Part shown: positions 24,109-31,881 of the stretch, piece by piece | Numbering within the stretch: the first letter of the stretch is position 1 | Layout of the letters: the number at the start of each line of letters is the position of its first letter | NCBI RefSeq assembly: GCF_023184515.1 | Contig: NZ_JAAHBP010000008.1 | Location: 248,001-312,000 of the forward strand | Direction: 5' to 3' | Source of the DNA: Streptomyces sp. D2-8 | GTDB lineage: Bacteria; Actinomycetota; Actinomycetes; Streptomycetales; Streptomycetaceae | DNA: 64,000 bases | Notes under the pieces: model-generated | What the model was told of the DNA's origin: nothing | Seen by the model: the letters and a program-made list of their open reading frames with translations, nothing else | The model's database searches: none | Program-made: the position numbers and the translations under genes

Positions 24109-24522
24109 ATGAAGTACCTGGTCATGGTGCAGGGCACACAGGCGGACTACGAAGCCATGCGCGGCAAGGCGTCGGCGAACTCCCCGGCCTGGAGCGAGGA
24201 GGAGCTGCGGACCATGTTCGCCTACATGGGCGCCATCAACGACGACCTCTCCGAGAGCGGCGAGCTCGTCGACGCGCAGGGACTGGCCGAGCCGGCGCAG
24301 ACCCGGCACGTCACCCTCGGTGACGGCGGTAAGGCCGTGATCACCGACGGGCCGTACAGCGAGACCAAGGAGCTGCTGGCCGGCTACTGGGTCCTGGAGT
24401 GCGAGAGCCTGGAGCGGGTCACGGAGATCGCCGACCGCGTCTCCCGCTGCCCCCAGCCTGCTGGTGCCCCCGACCACCCGGTCGTGATCCGCCCGATCAT
24501 GGACGGTTCCGGGGACATCTGA
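24109..24522 (+). CDS. DGPF-domain (YciI-like) protein
   Basis: 137 residues, one YCII/DGPF domain. It starts MKYLVMVQGTQADYEAM and carries the family-naming motif as ITDGPYSETKELLAGYWVLE. YciI-like proteins have a ferredoxin-like fold; DGPF proteins are the regular genomic partners of ECF42 sigma factors, but their reaction is not known. CGAAGGA precedes the ATG. The sigma gene starts 29 bases downstream. Confidence 0.9.
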   Translation: MKYLVMVQGTQADYEAMRGKASANSPAWSEEELRTMFAYMGAINDDLSESGELVDAQGLAEPAQTRHVTLGDGGKAVITDGPYSETKELLAGYWVLECESLERVTEIADRVSRCPQPAGAPDHPVVIRPIMDGSGDI

Positions 24523-24551
24523 CGAACCGGCCCACGCCGACGGACACGCTG

Positions 24552-25772
24552 GTGAGGAGCACACCCGAGATCGAGGACCTGCTGCGCGGCAACGCGCCGC
24601 AGGTCCTCGGCGCGCTGGTCAGACGGTACGGGCACTTCGACGCCGCCGAGGACGCCGTGCAGGAGGCGCTGCTCGCGGCGGCCGGGCAATGGCCCTCGGC
24701 GGGCGTGCCCGGCAATCCGCGCGGCTGGCTGATCAAGGTCGCCTCGCGGCGGCTCACCGACGCCCTGCGCAGCGATCAGGCCCGCAGACAGCGCGAGGAG
24801 CGGGCGGCCGCGCTCGCGCCCCGGGACGCCTTCACAGCGCCGCCGCCCGGGGAGCGGGCGCCCCGCGAGGACGACACGCTCTCGCTGCTGTTCCTGTGCT
24901 GCCATCCGGACCTGTCGCCGCCCGCCCAGATCGCGCTCACGCTGCGCGCCGTGGGCGGTCTGACCACAGCGGAGATCGCCCGGGCGTATCTCGTCCCGGA
25001 GGCGACCATGGCGCAGCGGGTCAGCCGGGCCAAGCAGAAGGTGCGGGGCGTGCGCTTCGGCCGCCCGGACCGCTGGGAGCAGCGGCTGCCGTCCGTCCTG
25101 CAGACCCTCTACCTGATCTTCAACGAGGGCTACACGGCCACCTCCGGCTCCGCGCTGCAGCGCCGCGACCTCGCGGGCGAGGCCGTGCGGCTGACCCGCA
25201 CGGTCCACCGGCTGCTGCCCGGCGACTGCGAGGTGGCCGGTCTGCTCGCGCTGATGCTGCTCACCGACGCCCGGCGCGACGCGCGCAGCGGTCCGCGCGG
25301 CGAGCTGATCCCCCTCGACGAGCAGGACCGCGACCGCTGGGACAGACCCGCGATCGAGGAGGGCGTCGCGCTGGTCACCCGGGCCCTGTCCCGGGGCCGC
25401 CCGGGGCCGTTCCAACTGCGGGCCGCGATCGCCGCCGTGCACGACGAGGCGCCCTCGCCCGAGGCGACCGACTGGGCCGAGATCCTGGGCCTGTACGACG
25501 TGCTCGTCGGCCTGGTCCCCGGCCCGGTCGAACGCCTCAACCGCGGGGTCGCCGTCGCCATGGTCCACGGGCCGCGCGCAGGACTGGCCGAAGTGGACTC
25601 CCTGGCCGACGAGTTGAAGGGCCACCGCCTGGACGCCGTACGAGGCCACCTCCTGGAGCGCGCGGGCGAGCCCGAAGCAGCCCGGGCCGCCTACGAGTCG
25701 GCGGCCGCGCAGACCCTCAGCCTGCCCGAGCAGCGCTATCTCCGGGCCAGGGCGGCGCGGTTGAGCGACTAG
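24552..25772 (+). CDS. ECF42-type RNA polymerase sigma factor with C-terminal extension
   Basis: 406 residues. Sigma region 2 (GHFDAAEDAVQEALLAAAGQW) and region 4 (LTLRAVGGLTTAEIARAYLV, then MAQRVSRAKQKVR) are followed by about 200 residues of helical, TPR-like extension (NEGYTATSGSALQRRDLAGE; LGLYDVLVGLVPGPVERLNR). This length and layout, plus the DGPF gene in front, mark the ECF42 group. No anti-sigma gene is nearby; for this group the extension itself is thought to set activity. Start GTG 24552 is inferred from the gap to the preceding stop; the ribosome site is weak. Confidence 0.88.
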   Translation: MRSTPEIEDLLRGNAPQVLGALVRRYGHFDAAEDAVQEALLAAAGQWPSAGVPGNPRGWLIKVASRRLTDALRSDQARRQREERAAALAPRDAFTAPPPGERAPREDDTLSLLFLCCHPDLSPPAQIALTLRAVGGLTTAEIARAYLVPEATMAQRVSRAKQKVRGVRFGRPDRWEQRLPSVLQTLYLIFNEGYTATSGSALQRRDLAGEAVRLTRTVHRLLPGDCEVAGLLALMLLTDARRDARSGPRGELIPLDEQDRDRWDRPAIEEGVALVTRALSRGRPGPFQLRAAIAAVHDEAPSPEATDWAEILGLYDVLVGLVPGPVERLNRGVAVAMVHGPRAGLAEVDSLADELKGHRLDAVRGHLLERAGEPEAARAAYESAAAQTLSLPEQRYLRARAARLSD

Positions 25773-25812
25773 CGTGTGAGACACGGGCAGACCGGGGGAG
25801 CGGCGTCGCCGG

Positions 25813-25917
25813 GTGTGGCGCCTGGTGGTGATCGTGTGGGTGCTGGTCGTGGCCGTCGCGGGCGGGCTGACGCTGTGGATGCGGGACTCGACGGAGCCTC
25901 GAAGGCCGTACGTCTGA
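25813..25917 (+). CDS. Small single-pass membrane protein
   Basis: 34 residues from GTG 25813: one hydrophobic helix (VVIVWVLVVAVAGGLTLWM) then a short polar tail (RDSTEPRRPYV). An Arg run (RRRR) lies just upstream in frame, and GGGGGAG at 25795 is a possible ribosome site, so the true start may be a little earlier. Too short for homology; called on the clear helix, stop position and location 40 bases after the sigma gene. Confidence 0.45.
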   Translation: MWRLVVIVWVLVVAVAGGLTLWMRDSTEPRRPYV

Positions 25918-25994
25918 GAGGAGACGAATCCACGGACGCGGGGCACCGGTTCGAACAGCACCGCCGCCTCCCCGCGACCGGATCCGAACGCCCC

Positions 25995-26729
25995 CTAGCC
26001 GCGCGGCCCGCCCGTCACCGGGTCCCGGGTCGTCAGGCAGTACGTGCCGCCCGCCGGGTCCCGCATCACCGTCCAGCCGGAGAAGCCGGCCACGCAGACG
26101 GCCCCGAGTTCCTCGTGCCGCGCCCGGGTCGCCGCGACGTCCGCGCAGGCGAGGTCGAGGTGGGCGGAGGCCGGGCGTTCCTCGCCGAGGCGTTGCAGGA
26201 GCAGACGGACCGGCAGGCCGGGCGGCGGCTTGACCACGTGGAACTCCGGGAGGGACCCCGGCAGCGACTCCCAGCCGTCGAGCAGCGCGCTCCAGAATTC
26301 GACCTCCCTCCCGTAGCCCGAGGACGGGACGTCCACGCACACCTGGTCGAGCCGGCTGCCCCGCACCACGTCCGGCCGTGACGACTGCCCGCGCCAGGGG
26401 TCCGCGCAGAACAACTGCCCGCCGGGCGAGCGCAGCACGACGAGTGACCCGAGGTCGGCCACCACGCTCGCACCGAGCCGAACCGCCGTGGCGGCGAACT
26501 CCGGTACGTCGTCCACGCAGAAGTCGATGTGCGCGCCGCCGGAGCCGGCGCCGACCGCCTGTACCTTCACGTACGCGTCGGCGCCGTCGGGGAGCAGAGT
26601 GCCGAATTCATCCTGCTCCCCGCGCAGTTCGGACAGGCGGGTGTCCGTGACCGTCGTCCAGAAGTCGCAGGCGGCGCCGAAGGCCTCACGCGGGCGGTCG
26701 ATGAAGGCGTACGTCCAGCTGATTCTCAT
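25995..26729 (-). CDS. Two-domain VOC (glyoxalase/bleomycin-resistance) protein
   Basis: 244 residues, two vicinal-oxygen-chelate modules of about 120 residues. Module 1: TYAFIDRPREAFGAACDFW ... GGAHIDFCVDD ... VVLRSPGGQLFC. Module 2: QVCVDVPSSGYGREVEFWSA ... ASAHLDLACADV ... VMRDPAGGTYCL. His and Glu-like metal positions are partly present (HID, HLDL), so it may be a metal enzyme or a binding protein. Start ATG 26729. Divergent from the PiT-like gene. Confidence 0.85.
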   Translation of the reverse strand: MRISWTYAFIDRPREAFGAACDFWTTVTDTRLSELRGEQDEFGTLLPDGADAYVKVQAVGAGSGGAHIDFCVDDVPEFAATAVRLGASVVADLGSLVVLRSPGGQLFCADPWRGQSSRPDVVRGSRLDQVCVDVPSSGYGREVEFWSALLDGWESLPGSLPEFHVVKPPPGLPVRLLLQRLGEERPASAHLDLACADVAATRARHEELGAVCVAGFSGWTVMRDPAGGTYCLTTRDPVTGGPRG

Positions 26730-26832
26730 GGGCGCGATCGTAGAGGGCACGCTCCACCGCCACCTGCGTGAACCTTGACCAGCCCTTGCCGCACCGTCCC
26801 CGTCCATTGGCTGCGCTTGTTTGCATTCAGGA

Positions 26833-27420
26833 ATGGACCACATCACGTTCCTCGTCATCGTCATCGTCACCGCACTCGCCTTCGACTTCACCAACGGTTT
26901 CCACGACACGGCGAACGCGATGGCCACGTCCATCGCCACCGGCGCGCTCGCTCCCCGTACGGCGGTCCTGATCAGCGGTGTCCGCAACGTCATCGGTGCC
27001 TTCCTGTCCACCGAGGTCGCCAGGACCATCTCGGGCGGCATCGTGAACGACACCCTCGTCTCCCCGGGCATGATCTTCGCGGGGCTGGTCGGCGCGATCC
27101 TGTGGAATCTGCTGACCTGGCTGGCCGGTCTGCCGTCGAGCTCCTCGCACGCCCTGTTCGGCGGGGGCGTCGCGGGCCGGATGGCGGTCGCCTGGACGGT
27201 CACCCTGCCCGCCGCCGCGCTGGTCGGGGGTCTGGCCGCCGCGGTCGTGCGGCACGGCGGGGATCTCGGCACGGCGGCCGTCGCGCTGGTCGGCGTGGCC
27301 CTGGCCGCGGGCATCGTGGTCATCTCGCACCGCAACCCGGTGCACGCGCACAACGTCAACGATGCACGAGAAGTCAGTATCCGCACCGAGCCGCCGGCCA
27401 AGGTCGGCACGGCCGCCTGA
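26833..27420 (+). CDS. Half-length PiT-family phosphate transporter with internal deletion
   Basis: 195 residues, against about 330-420 for PiT proteins. The first half is normal: FDFTNGFHDTANAMATSIA (the signature), then LTWLAGLPSSSSHALFGG. It then jumps straight to a C-terminal PiT segment, VAGRMAVAWTVTLPAAALVG, so the second signature repeat (GHGSNDA-type) and middle loop are missing in frame. Whether it still transports phosphate is doubtful; a dimer is possible. Start ATG 26833 chosen over TTG 26821; neither has a good ribosome site. No PhoU-like Pit partner gene is present. Confidence 0.75.
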   Translation: MDHITFLVIVIVTALAFDFTNGFHDTANAMATSIATGALAPRTAVLISGVRNVIGAFLSTEVARTISGGIVNDTLVSPGMIFAGLVGAILWNLLTWLAGLPSSSSHALFGGGVAGRMAVAWTVTLPAAALVGGLAAAVVRHGGDLGTAAVALVGVALAAGIVVISHRNPVHAHNVNDAREVSIRTEPPAKVGTAA

Positions 27421-27546
27421 CCGACGGGGAGCCGGGCACGCATCTGGACCGGACCGCACTCGGCCGGTCCGCCGATTGCCGGAGTGGGGACGACGGTCCG
27501 GCAGGCCGCCGGTCGCGCCCTGACGTTGTCGTAAGGCCCGCTGGTG

Positions 27547-27939
27547 TCAGGCGGCGGACAGGGCGCTCAGGGCGGAGTCCAGGCGGGCGGTGGCGTCGTC
27601 GGCGACGGGCTTGAGGGTGTCGAGGCCGGTCAGGGTGACCATGGTGCCCGGGTCGAGGGCCTGGACGAGCGTGGTGTCGCCGTCACGGCGGACGACGACG
27701 TTGCAGGGCAGGAGCAGGCCGATGCCGCGGTCGGCTTCCAGGGCCTGGTGGGCGAGCGGCGGGTTGCAGGCGCCGAGGATCAGGTAGTCCTCCATGTCGT
27801 GGCCGAGCTTGGCCTTGAGGGTGGCCTTGACGTCGATCTCGGTGAGGATGCCGAAGCCCTGATCGGCCAGGGCCTTGCGTACTGCGGTGACGGCGGTGTC
27901 GAAGTCGGCGCCGAGGCGGACGGTGCGGTCGTAGGACAC
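27547..27939 (-). CDS. DUF302 protein of the sulfane-sulfur island
   Basis: 130 residues, DUF302: TAVTAVRKALADQGFGILTE, then KAKLGHDMEDYLILGACNPP and IGLLLPCNVVVRRDGD. Two cysteines (ACNPP, LPCN) are in the usual positions. Function is unproven; such genes often sit beside CsoR/CstR regulators. GTG 27939 is preferred over GTG 27945 because GGGAG lies 5 bases before it. A CstR-type operator lies 37 bases upstream, and the gene is divergent from the CstB-like gene, so both should respond to the same sulfur signal. Confidence 0.82.
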   Translation of the reverse strand: MSYDRTVRLGADFDTAVTAVRKALADQGFGILTEIDVKATLKAKLGHDMEDYLILGACNPPLAHQALEADRGIGLLLPCNVVVRRDGDTTLVQALDPGTMVTLTGLDTLKPVADDATARLDSALSALSAA

Positions 27940-27976
27940 GGGCACTCCCGGATGGTGCGGAACAACTGATCCCCCT

Positions 27977-27992
27977 ATACCCCGCCGGGTAC
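27977..27992. promoter_or_regulatory. CsoR/CstR-type operator 1 (DUF302 side)
   Basis: ATACCCCGCCGGGTAC, same 16-bp frame as the other sites of the island: ATACCCC and GGGTAT/C arms. It is 37 bases upstream of the DUF302 start. Confidence 0.75.
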
Positions 27993-28041
27993 CCGCGGGG
28001 CGGAGGGCGATGTCTTCAGCGGGGGTCCTTCCGCTCCTGGA

Positions 28042-28057
28042 ATACCCCCCTGGGTAT
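28042..28057. promoter_or_regulatory. CsoR/CstR-type operator 2 (upstream of cstB)
   Basis: ATACCCCCCTGGGTAT, canonical dyad of the CsoR/CstR family with a G/C core and AT ends. It lies 62 bases before the cstB-like start, near the expected -35 region. Confidence 0.82.
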
Positions 28058-28078
28058 CCCTGTTAGGGTGAGTGTCCA

Positions 28079-28094
28079 ATACCCCCCGGGGTAC
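28079..28094. promoter_or_regulatory. CsoR/CstR-type operator 3 (upstream of cstB)
   Basis: ATACCCCCCGGGGTAC, 37 bases downstream of operator 2 and ending 24 bases before the cstB-like start codon. A TAGGGT -10-like box (28064-28069) lies between operators 2 and 3, so a repressor bound at both would close the promoter. Confidence 0.8.
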
Positions 28095-28118
28095 ATCGTC
28101 CGAGAGGAGTCGTGAGCC

Positions 28119-29483
28119 GTGTTCTTTGTCGACACCCTGGAATTCGAGGGCCTGGGCAACCGCAGCTACCTGGCCGGCGGACCCGGTGCCGCGGTGGTCG
28201 TCGACCCGCCGCGCGACATCGACCAGGTCATCGCCGCAGCGGCCCGCCGCGGGGTGCGCATCGCCTTCGTGGCCGAGACTCATGTCCACAACGACTACGT
28301 CACCGGCGGCCTGGAGCTGGCCCGCGTCACCGGCGCCCAGTACCTGGTTCCGGCCGGGGCGCGCGTGTCGTTCGACCGCACCCCCGTCGCCGACGGCGAC
28401 ACCGTGACGGTGGACGAGGGCCTGGTGCTGCGCGCGATCGCCACTCCCGGGCACACCCCGCACCACACCTCCTACGCCCTGACCGAGGACGGGCACGGTG
28501 TGGCGGCGTTCACCGGTGGGTCCCTGCTCATCGGCACCGTGGGCCGCCCGGACCTGGTCGAACCACGGCTGACCGAGCAGCTGGCCCGTGCCCAGTACGC
28601 CTCCGCCCACCGGCTGGCCGACGAGCTCGACGACGAGGTGCCGGTGCTGCCCACCCACGGGTTCGGCAGCTTCTGCTCCTCATCCCAGGCCGAGGGGGAC
28701 GCGACCACGATCGGCAGGGAACGCAAGACCAACGACGCGCTGACCCTGGACGTGGACACCTTCGTCGCCCAGATGCTCGACGGCCTGGACGACGTACCCG
28801 CCTACTACGCGCACATGGGTCCGGCCAACGCCGCGGGCCCCGCACCCGTAGACCTCACCCCGCCGAGGCGTGCGGACGCCGAGGAGATCGCCTCCCGGCT
28901 GGCCGCGGGCGAGTGGGTGGTGGACCTGCGCAGCCGCATGGCCTTTGCCGAGGGGCACGTGGCCGGATCGTTCAACTTCGAGGGCGAGGGCAAGCTCGCC
29001 ACCTACCTGGCCTGGCTGATCCCGTGGGGCAAGCCCGTGACTCTGCTCGCCGACACCCCGGAGCAGATCACCCACGCGCAACGGGAACTCGCGCGGGTGG
29101 GCATCGACCGCCCTGCCGCCGCCGCCACCGGCGACCCGGCCACCTGGATCCGCGCCGGTGAACAGCCCGCCTCCTTCCCCCGCGCCCGCTTCGCCGACCT
29201 CGCCGGTCTCCGTGAGCGAGGCGACGACGTGGTCGTCCTGGACGTGCGCCGGGACGCGGAGCGTGCGGGTGGCTACATCCGCGGTTCGGTTCACATCCCG
29301 ATCCACGAGCTGCACGGCCGCATCGGCGAAGTACCGCCCGGAACGGTCTGGGTGCACTGCGCCGGCGGGATGCGCGCGGCGATCGCCGCCTCCCTGCTCG
29401 ATGCCGCCGACCGCGATGTGGTCGCCGTCGACGACGGCTTCGACGCGGCGGCGGATGCCGGGCTGCCCCTGACCTCCGGCTGA
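28119..29483 (+). CDS. cstB: CstB-like persulfide dioxygenase-rhodanese fusion (MBL, pseudo-rhodanese, rhodanese)
   Basis: 454 residues. An N-terminal metallo-beta-lactamase domain (about 1-235) carries AETHVHNDYVTGG (H55, H57, D59) and ATPGHTPHHTSY, the iron ligands of persulfide dioxygenases. The middle rhodanese (about 250-345) has no active-site Cys. The C-terminal rhodanese (about 355-454) has the loop VHCAGGMRA with a catalytic Cys. This order is that of CstB of the staphylococcal cst operon, which turns persulfides into thiosulfate. Start GTG 28119 with GAGAGGAG upstream. First gene of a run of sulfur genes behind two CstR-type operators. Confidence 0.88.
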   Translation: MFFVDTLEFEGLGNRSYLAGGPGAAVVVDPPRDIDQVIAAAARRGVRIAFVAETHVHNDYVTGGLELARVTGAQYLVPAGARVSFDRTPVADGDTVTVDEGLVLRAIATPGHTPHHTSYALTEDGHGVAAFTGGSLLIGTVGRPDLVEPRLTEQLARAQYASAHRLADELDDEVPVLPTHGFGSFCSSSQAEGDATTIGRERKTNDALTLDVDTFVAQMLDGLDDVPAYYAHMGPANAAGPAPVDLTPPRRADAEEIASRLAAGEWVVDLRSRMAFAEGHVAGSFNFEGEGKLATYLAWLIPWGKPVTLLADTPEQITHAQRELARVGIDRPAAAATGDPATWIRAGEQPASFPRARFADLAGLRERGDDVVVLDVRRDAERAGGYIRGSVHIPIHELHGRIGEVPPGTVWVHCAGGMRAAIAASLLDAADRDVVAVDDGFDAAADAGLPLTSG

Positions 29484-29518
29484 TGCCGACCGTTCCCCCA
29501 CAAGGAAGGAAGCGTGTG

Positions 29519-29884
29519 ATGTTCCTCTTTCACCGAGACGGGCTGCGCGTCACGGTCGACGAGGCACGCAGCCGTACCAGTGGCGATCAGCCCGGTGCCG
29601 TCCTGCTGGACGTCCGTGAGAAGCCCGAATGGGCCGCTGGCCACGCCCCGGGCGCCGTCCACGTACCGCTGACGGAACTGGTCGCCGGCGGCACCCTGCC
29701 GGCCGAGGCGGAGGGCCGGCCGCTGGTGGTGATCTGCCGCAGCGGTCACCGCTCTCAGCAAGCCGCCACGCTCCTTGCCGAGCGCGGAGCGCAGGCGGTG
29801 GATGTCGAGGGCGGCATGAACGCGTGGGCCGCCGCGGGGCACCCGGTCGTCGACGAGCGCGGGAACAGCGGCCGGATAGCGTGA
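29519..29884 (+). CDS. Single-domain rhodanese
   Basis: 121 residues. One rhodanese domain: VLLDVREKPEWAAGHAPGAV and the active-site loop VVICRSGHRSQQA with the persulfide-forming Cys. It would shuttle sulfane sulfur between thiols, feeding or draining the CstB-like enzyme. Start ATG 29519 (or GTG 29516) follows AAGGAAGGAAG. 35 bases after the CstB-like stop and overlapping the TauE-type gene (GTGA), so it belongs to the same operon. Confidence 0.9.
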   Translation: MFLFHRDGLRVTVDEARSRTSGDQPGAVLLDVREKPEWAAGHAPGAVHVPLTELVAGGTLPAEAEGRPLVVICRSGHRSQQAATLLAERGAQAVDVEGGMNAWAAAGHPVVDERGNSGRIA

Positions 29885-30624
29885 CCGTACTCGTTCTCGC
29901 CCTCGTCGCCGGGGCCGTCATCGGTCTCGCTCTCGGAGCTCTGGGCGGCGGTGGCAGCGTCCTAGCCGTACCGGCGCTGATCTACCTGCTCGGCTTCACC
30001 CCGGCGGCGGCCACCACGGCCAGCCTGATCATCGTCACCGCCACCTCCGCCACCGCCCTGTACGCCCACACCCGCGACGGGAACGTGGCATGGAAGACAG
30101 GAGCGCTGTTCGCCGCGGCGGGCATCGTCCCCGCCTACCTCGCCGGCGCCGCCGCCGGGCGCCTGCCCGAAGCCGTGCTGACGGCCGCGTTCGCGGTCAT
30201 CGCCGCGCTGGCGGCCCTGCGCATGCTGCGACCGTCCGCGTCCGACCCGCCGGACAGGATCCGTCCCGGCAGGGCGGCCGGTGCCGGTGCCGGACTGGGA
30301 GCCGTGACGGGCTTTCTGGGGGTCGGTGGGGGATTCCTCGCTGTGCCCGCCCTCGTGAGTGTCCTGGGGCTGGCCATGCGGCGGGCGGTGGGCACCAGCC
30401 TGCTCGTCATCACGGTGAACTCGCTGGCCGCGCTCACCGCTCGCACCGGCACCGGTGGCGGACTCCACTGGGAGATCATCGGCCCCTTCACCGGAGCCGC
30501 GATCCTCGGCGCCTGGGACGGCAAACGGCTCGCGACGAAGATCTCCGGCACCACCCTTCAGAGGATCTTCGCCGGCGTACTGCTGGCGGTGGCGGCCTTC
30601 ATGCTCGGTGACGTGATCGTCTGA
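29881..30624 (+). CDS. TauE/SafE-family sulfite (sulfur-anion) exporter
   Basis: 247 residues, eight hydrophobic segments with the two TSUP repeats: GLALGALGGGGSVLAVPALI near the N-terminus and AVTGFLGVGGGFLAVPALVS in the middle. In cst-type operons TauE exports sulfite or similar products of persulfide oxidation. Start GTG 29881 overlaps the rhodanese stop (GTGA), indicating coupled translation. It has a charged cytoplasmic loop between the repeats (RPSASDPPDRIRPGR). Confidence 0.88.
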   Translation: MTVLVLALVAGAVIGLALGALGGGGSVLAVPALIYLLGFTPAAATTASLIIVTATSATALYAHTRDGNVAWKTGALFAAAGIVPAYLAGAAAGRLPEAVLTAAFAVIAALAALRMLRPSASDPPDRIRPGRAAGAGAGLGAVTGFLGVGGGFLAVPALVSVLGLAMRRAVGTSLLVITVNSLAALTARTGTGGGLHWEIIGPFTGAAILGAWDGKRLATKISGTTLQRIFAGVLLAVAAFMLGDVIV

Positions 30625-30798
30625 ACACGAGGAACGCCAACGGCGCAGACGGGGGCGGAAAGAGCTTCTCCCGACCTGTCCCGTGCGGGCGCCGAGGCGG
30701 CGGCCGGCTGAGTGACCGCCCTTTCGCGGGACCGCCTTCCGTTCGGCTCCCGTCAGACCAGCTCCACCACACTCCGACACGTAAGGAAGACATCTGCC

Positions 30799-31374
30799 AT
30801 GACCACGCCCACGCCCCTCGCCTCCGACGAGGCGCGCACCCGCCTGCACGAACTGACCGTGATCGACGTGCGCACTCCGGGCGAATACGCCGGCGGCCAT
30901 CTCCCCGGCGCGCTGAACATCCCCCTCGACCAGATCCCGCGCGCGCTGCCCGACATCCGACACGCCGCCGGTCGCGGTGACGTCCTGGTCGTCTGCGCCT
31001 CGGGCGCCCGCTCCGAGAACGCCTGCAGGATCCTCGCGGAGAACGGCGTCACCGCCGCCACCCTGTCGGGAGGCACCGGCGCCTGGGCTGCGGACGGCCA
31101 CGAGCTGCACCACCCCCCGGGCGCAGCGCGTGCCACCTGGGGCATGGAACGGCAGGTGAGGCTCACCGCGGGAGCGATCGTGCTGCTCGGCCTGCTGCTC
31201 GGGCTCGTCGTCCACCCCGCGTTCCAGCTCATCTCCGCCGGCATCGCGGGCGGCCTGGTCTTCTCCGCCCTGACCAACACCTGTGGCATGGCCGCCATGC
31301 TCGCCAAACTGCCCCACAACCGTCCCCGCGCCGCCGACCTCGACCAGACGCTGGCCGCACTGCGCAACCGCTGA
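30799..31374 (+). CDS. Rhodanese-DUF2892 membrane protein A
   Basis: 191 residues. Rhodanese domain with ELTVIDVRTPGEYAGGHLPG and the Cys loop VVCASGARSENA, then a C-terminal DUF2892 region with two membrane helices (AGAIVLLGLLLGLVVHPAFQ; SAGIAGGLVFSALTNTCGMA). The Cys in TNTCGMA is shared with its paralogue. It would carry sulfane sulfur at the membrane surface. GTAAGGAAG precedes the ATG. A paralogue of about the same length lies on the other side of cstR. The two proteins are very alike from ELTVIDVRTPGEY onward. Confidence 0.88.
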   Translation: MTTPTPLASDEARTRLHELTVIDVRTPGEYAGGHLPGALNIPLDQIPRALPDIRHAAGRGDVLVVCASGARSENACRILAENGVTAATLSGGTGAWAADGHELHHPPGAARATWGMERQVRLTAGAIVLLGLLLGLVVHPAFQLISAGIAGGLVFSALTNTCGMAAMLAKLPHNRPRAADLDQTLAALRNR

Positions 31375-31384
31375 GCCACGCGCC

Positions 31385-31416
31385 AAGGGAGGGGCCCGGT
31401 GCCGGATCCCTCCCTT
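31385..31416. terminator. Hairpin terminator between rhodanese A and cstR
   Basis: AAGGGAGGG / CCCTCCCTT, 9-bp stem with a 14-base GC-rich loop, followed by TTT on the plus strand. It separates two convergent genes. Confidence 0.7.
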
Positions 31417-31523
31417 TGCACAGGCCAGGCCTGCGGCCCAGGGCCCGCTACCTGCGTGCAGCCGGCTCCGACGCCGTCACACCTGACGAGCCGGCGGGGC
31501 GGCCGGTGCCGCGGAACCACGGG

Positions 31524-31805
31524 TCAGGCCAGAGAGAGGAACAGCTTCTCCAGCCGACCGCGCATCTGCTCCCGGTCACCGGAAGCGGCCATGTCCGCAT
31601 CGGTCAGGCAGTGCTGCAGACCGGTGGCGATGATGGCGAAACCCGCCTTGTCCAATGCCCGGGAGGCCGCTGCGAGCTGCGTGACCACGTCCTCGCAGTC
31701 CCGCCCCTCCTCGATCATCTTGATCACCCCGGCGATCTGGCCCTGCGCCCGGCGCAGCCGGTTGACCACCGTTTTCAGTTCTTCAGCCGCCATCGCCAGT
31801 TCCAC
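31524..31805 (-). CDS. cstR: CstR-type persulfide-sensing repressor (CsoR family)
   Basis: 93 residues, all-helical CsoR/FrmR fold: LKTVVNRLRRAQGQIAGVIK, then EEGRDCEDVVTQLAAASRAL and ATGLQHCLTDA. Two cysteines (C37, C66) are 29 apart as in CstR. The copper-binding His four positions before the second Cys in CsoR is Gly here, so a persulfide sensor fits better than a copper sensor. Start GTG 31805 has AAGGAG at the right distance. It is divergent from rhodanese-DUF2892 B with one matching operator in between; it probably represses that gene, itself and the cstB cluster. Confidence 0.9.
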   Translation of the reverse strand: MELAMAAEELKTVVNRLRRAQGQIAGVIKMIEEGRDCEDVVTQLAAASRALDKAGFAIIATGLQHCLTDADMAASGDREQMRGRLEKLFLSLA

Positions 31806-31823
31806 AAGCCACACTCCTTCGAG

Positions 31824-31839
31824 ATACCCCCTTGGGTAT
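31824..31839. promoter_or_regulatory. CsoR/CstR-type operator 4 (cstR / rhodanese B divergent promoter)
   Basis: ATACCCCCTTGGGTAT, the same 16-bp dyad as operators 1-3. It lies 18 bases upstream of cstR and 42 bases upstream of rhodanese-DUF2892 B, suggesting autoregulation. Confidence 0.82.
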
Positions 31840-31881
31840 CCTACCGAAGGGGTAACCCCATCCGAGCAAAGGAAAATCCCC

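Noticed and set aside
28042..28094. Operators first read as copper-type CsoR sites
   Set aside because: The site pattern is shared by CsoR and CstR. The adjacent regulator lacks the CsoR copper His, and all neighbours are sulfur genes, so CstR is the better reading. The copper oxidase at 32867 has no such site directly before it.
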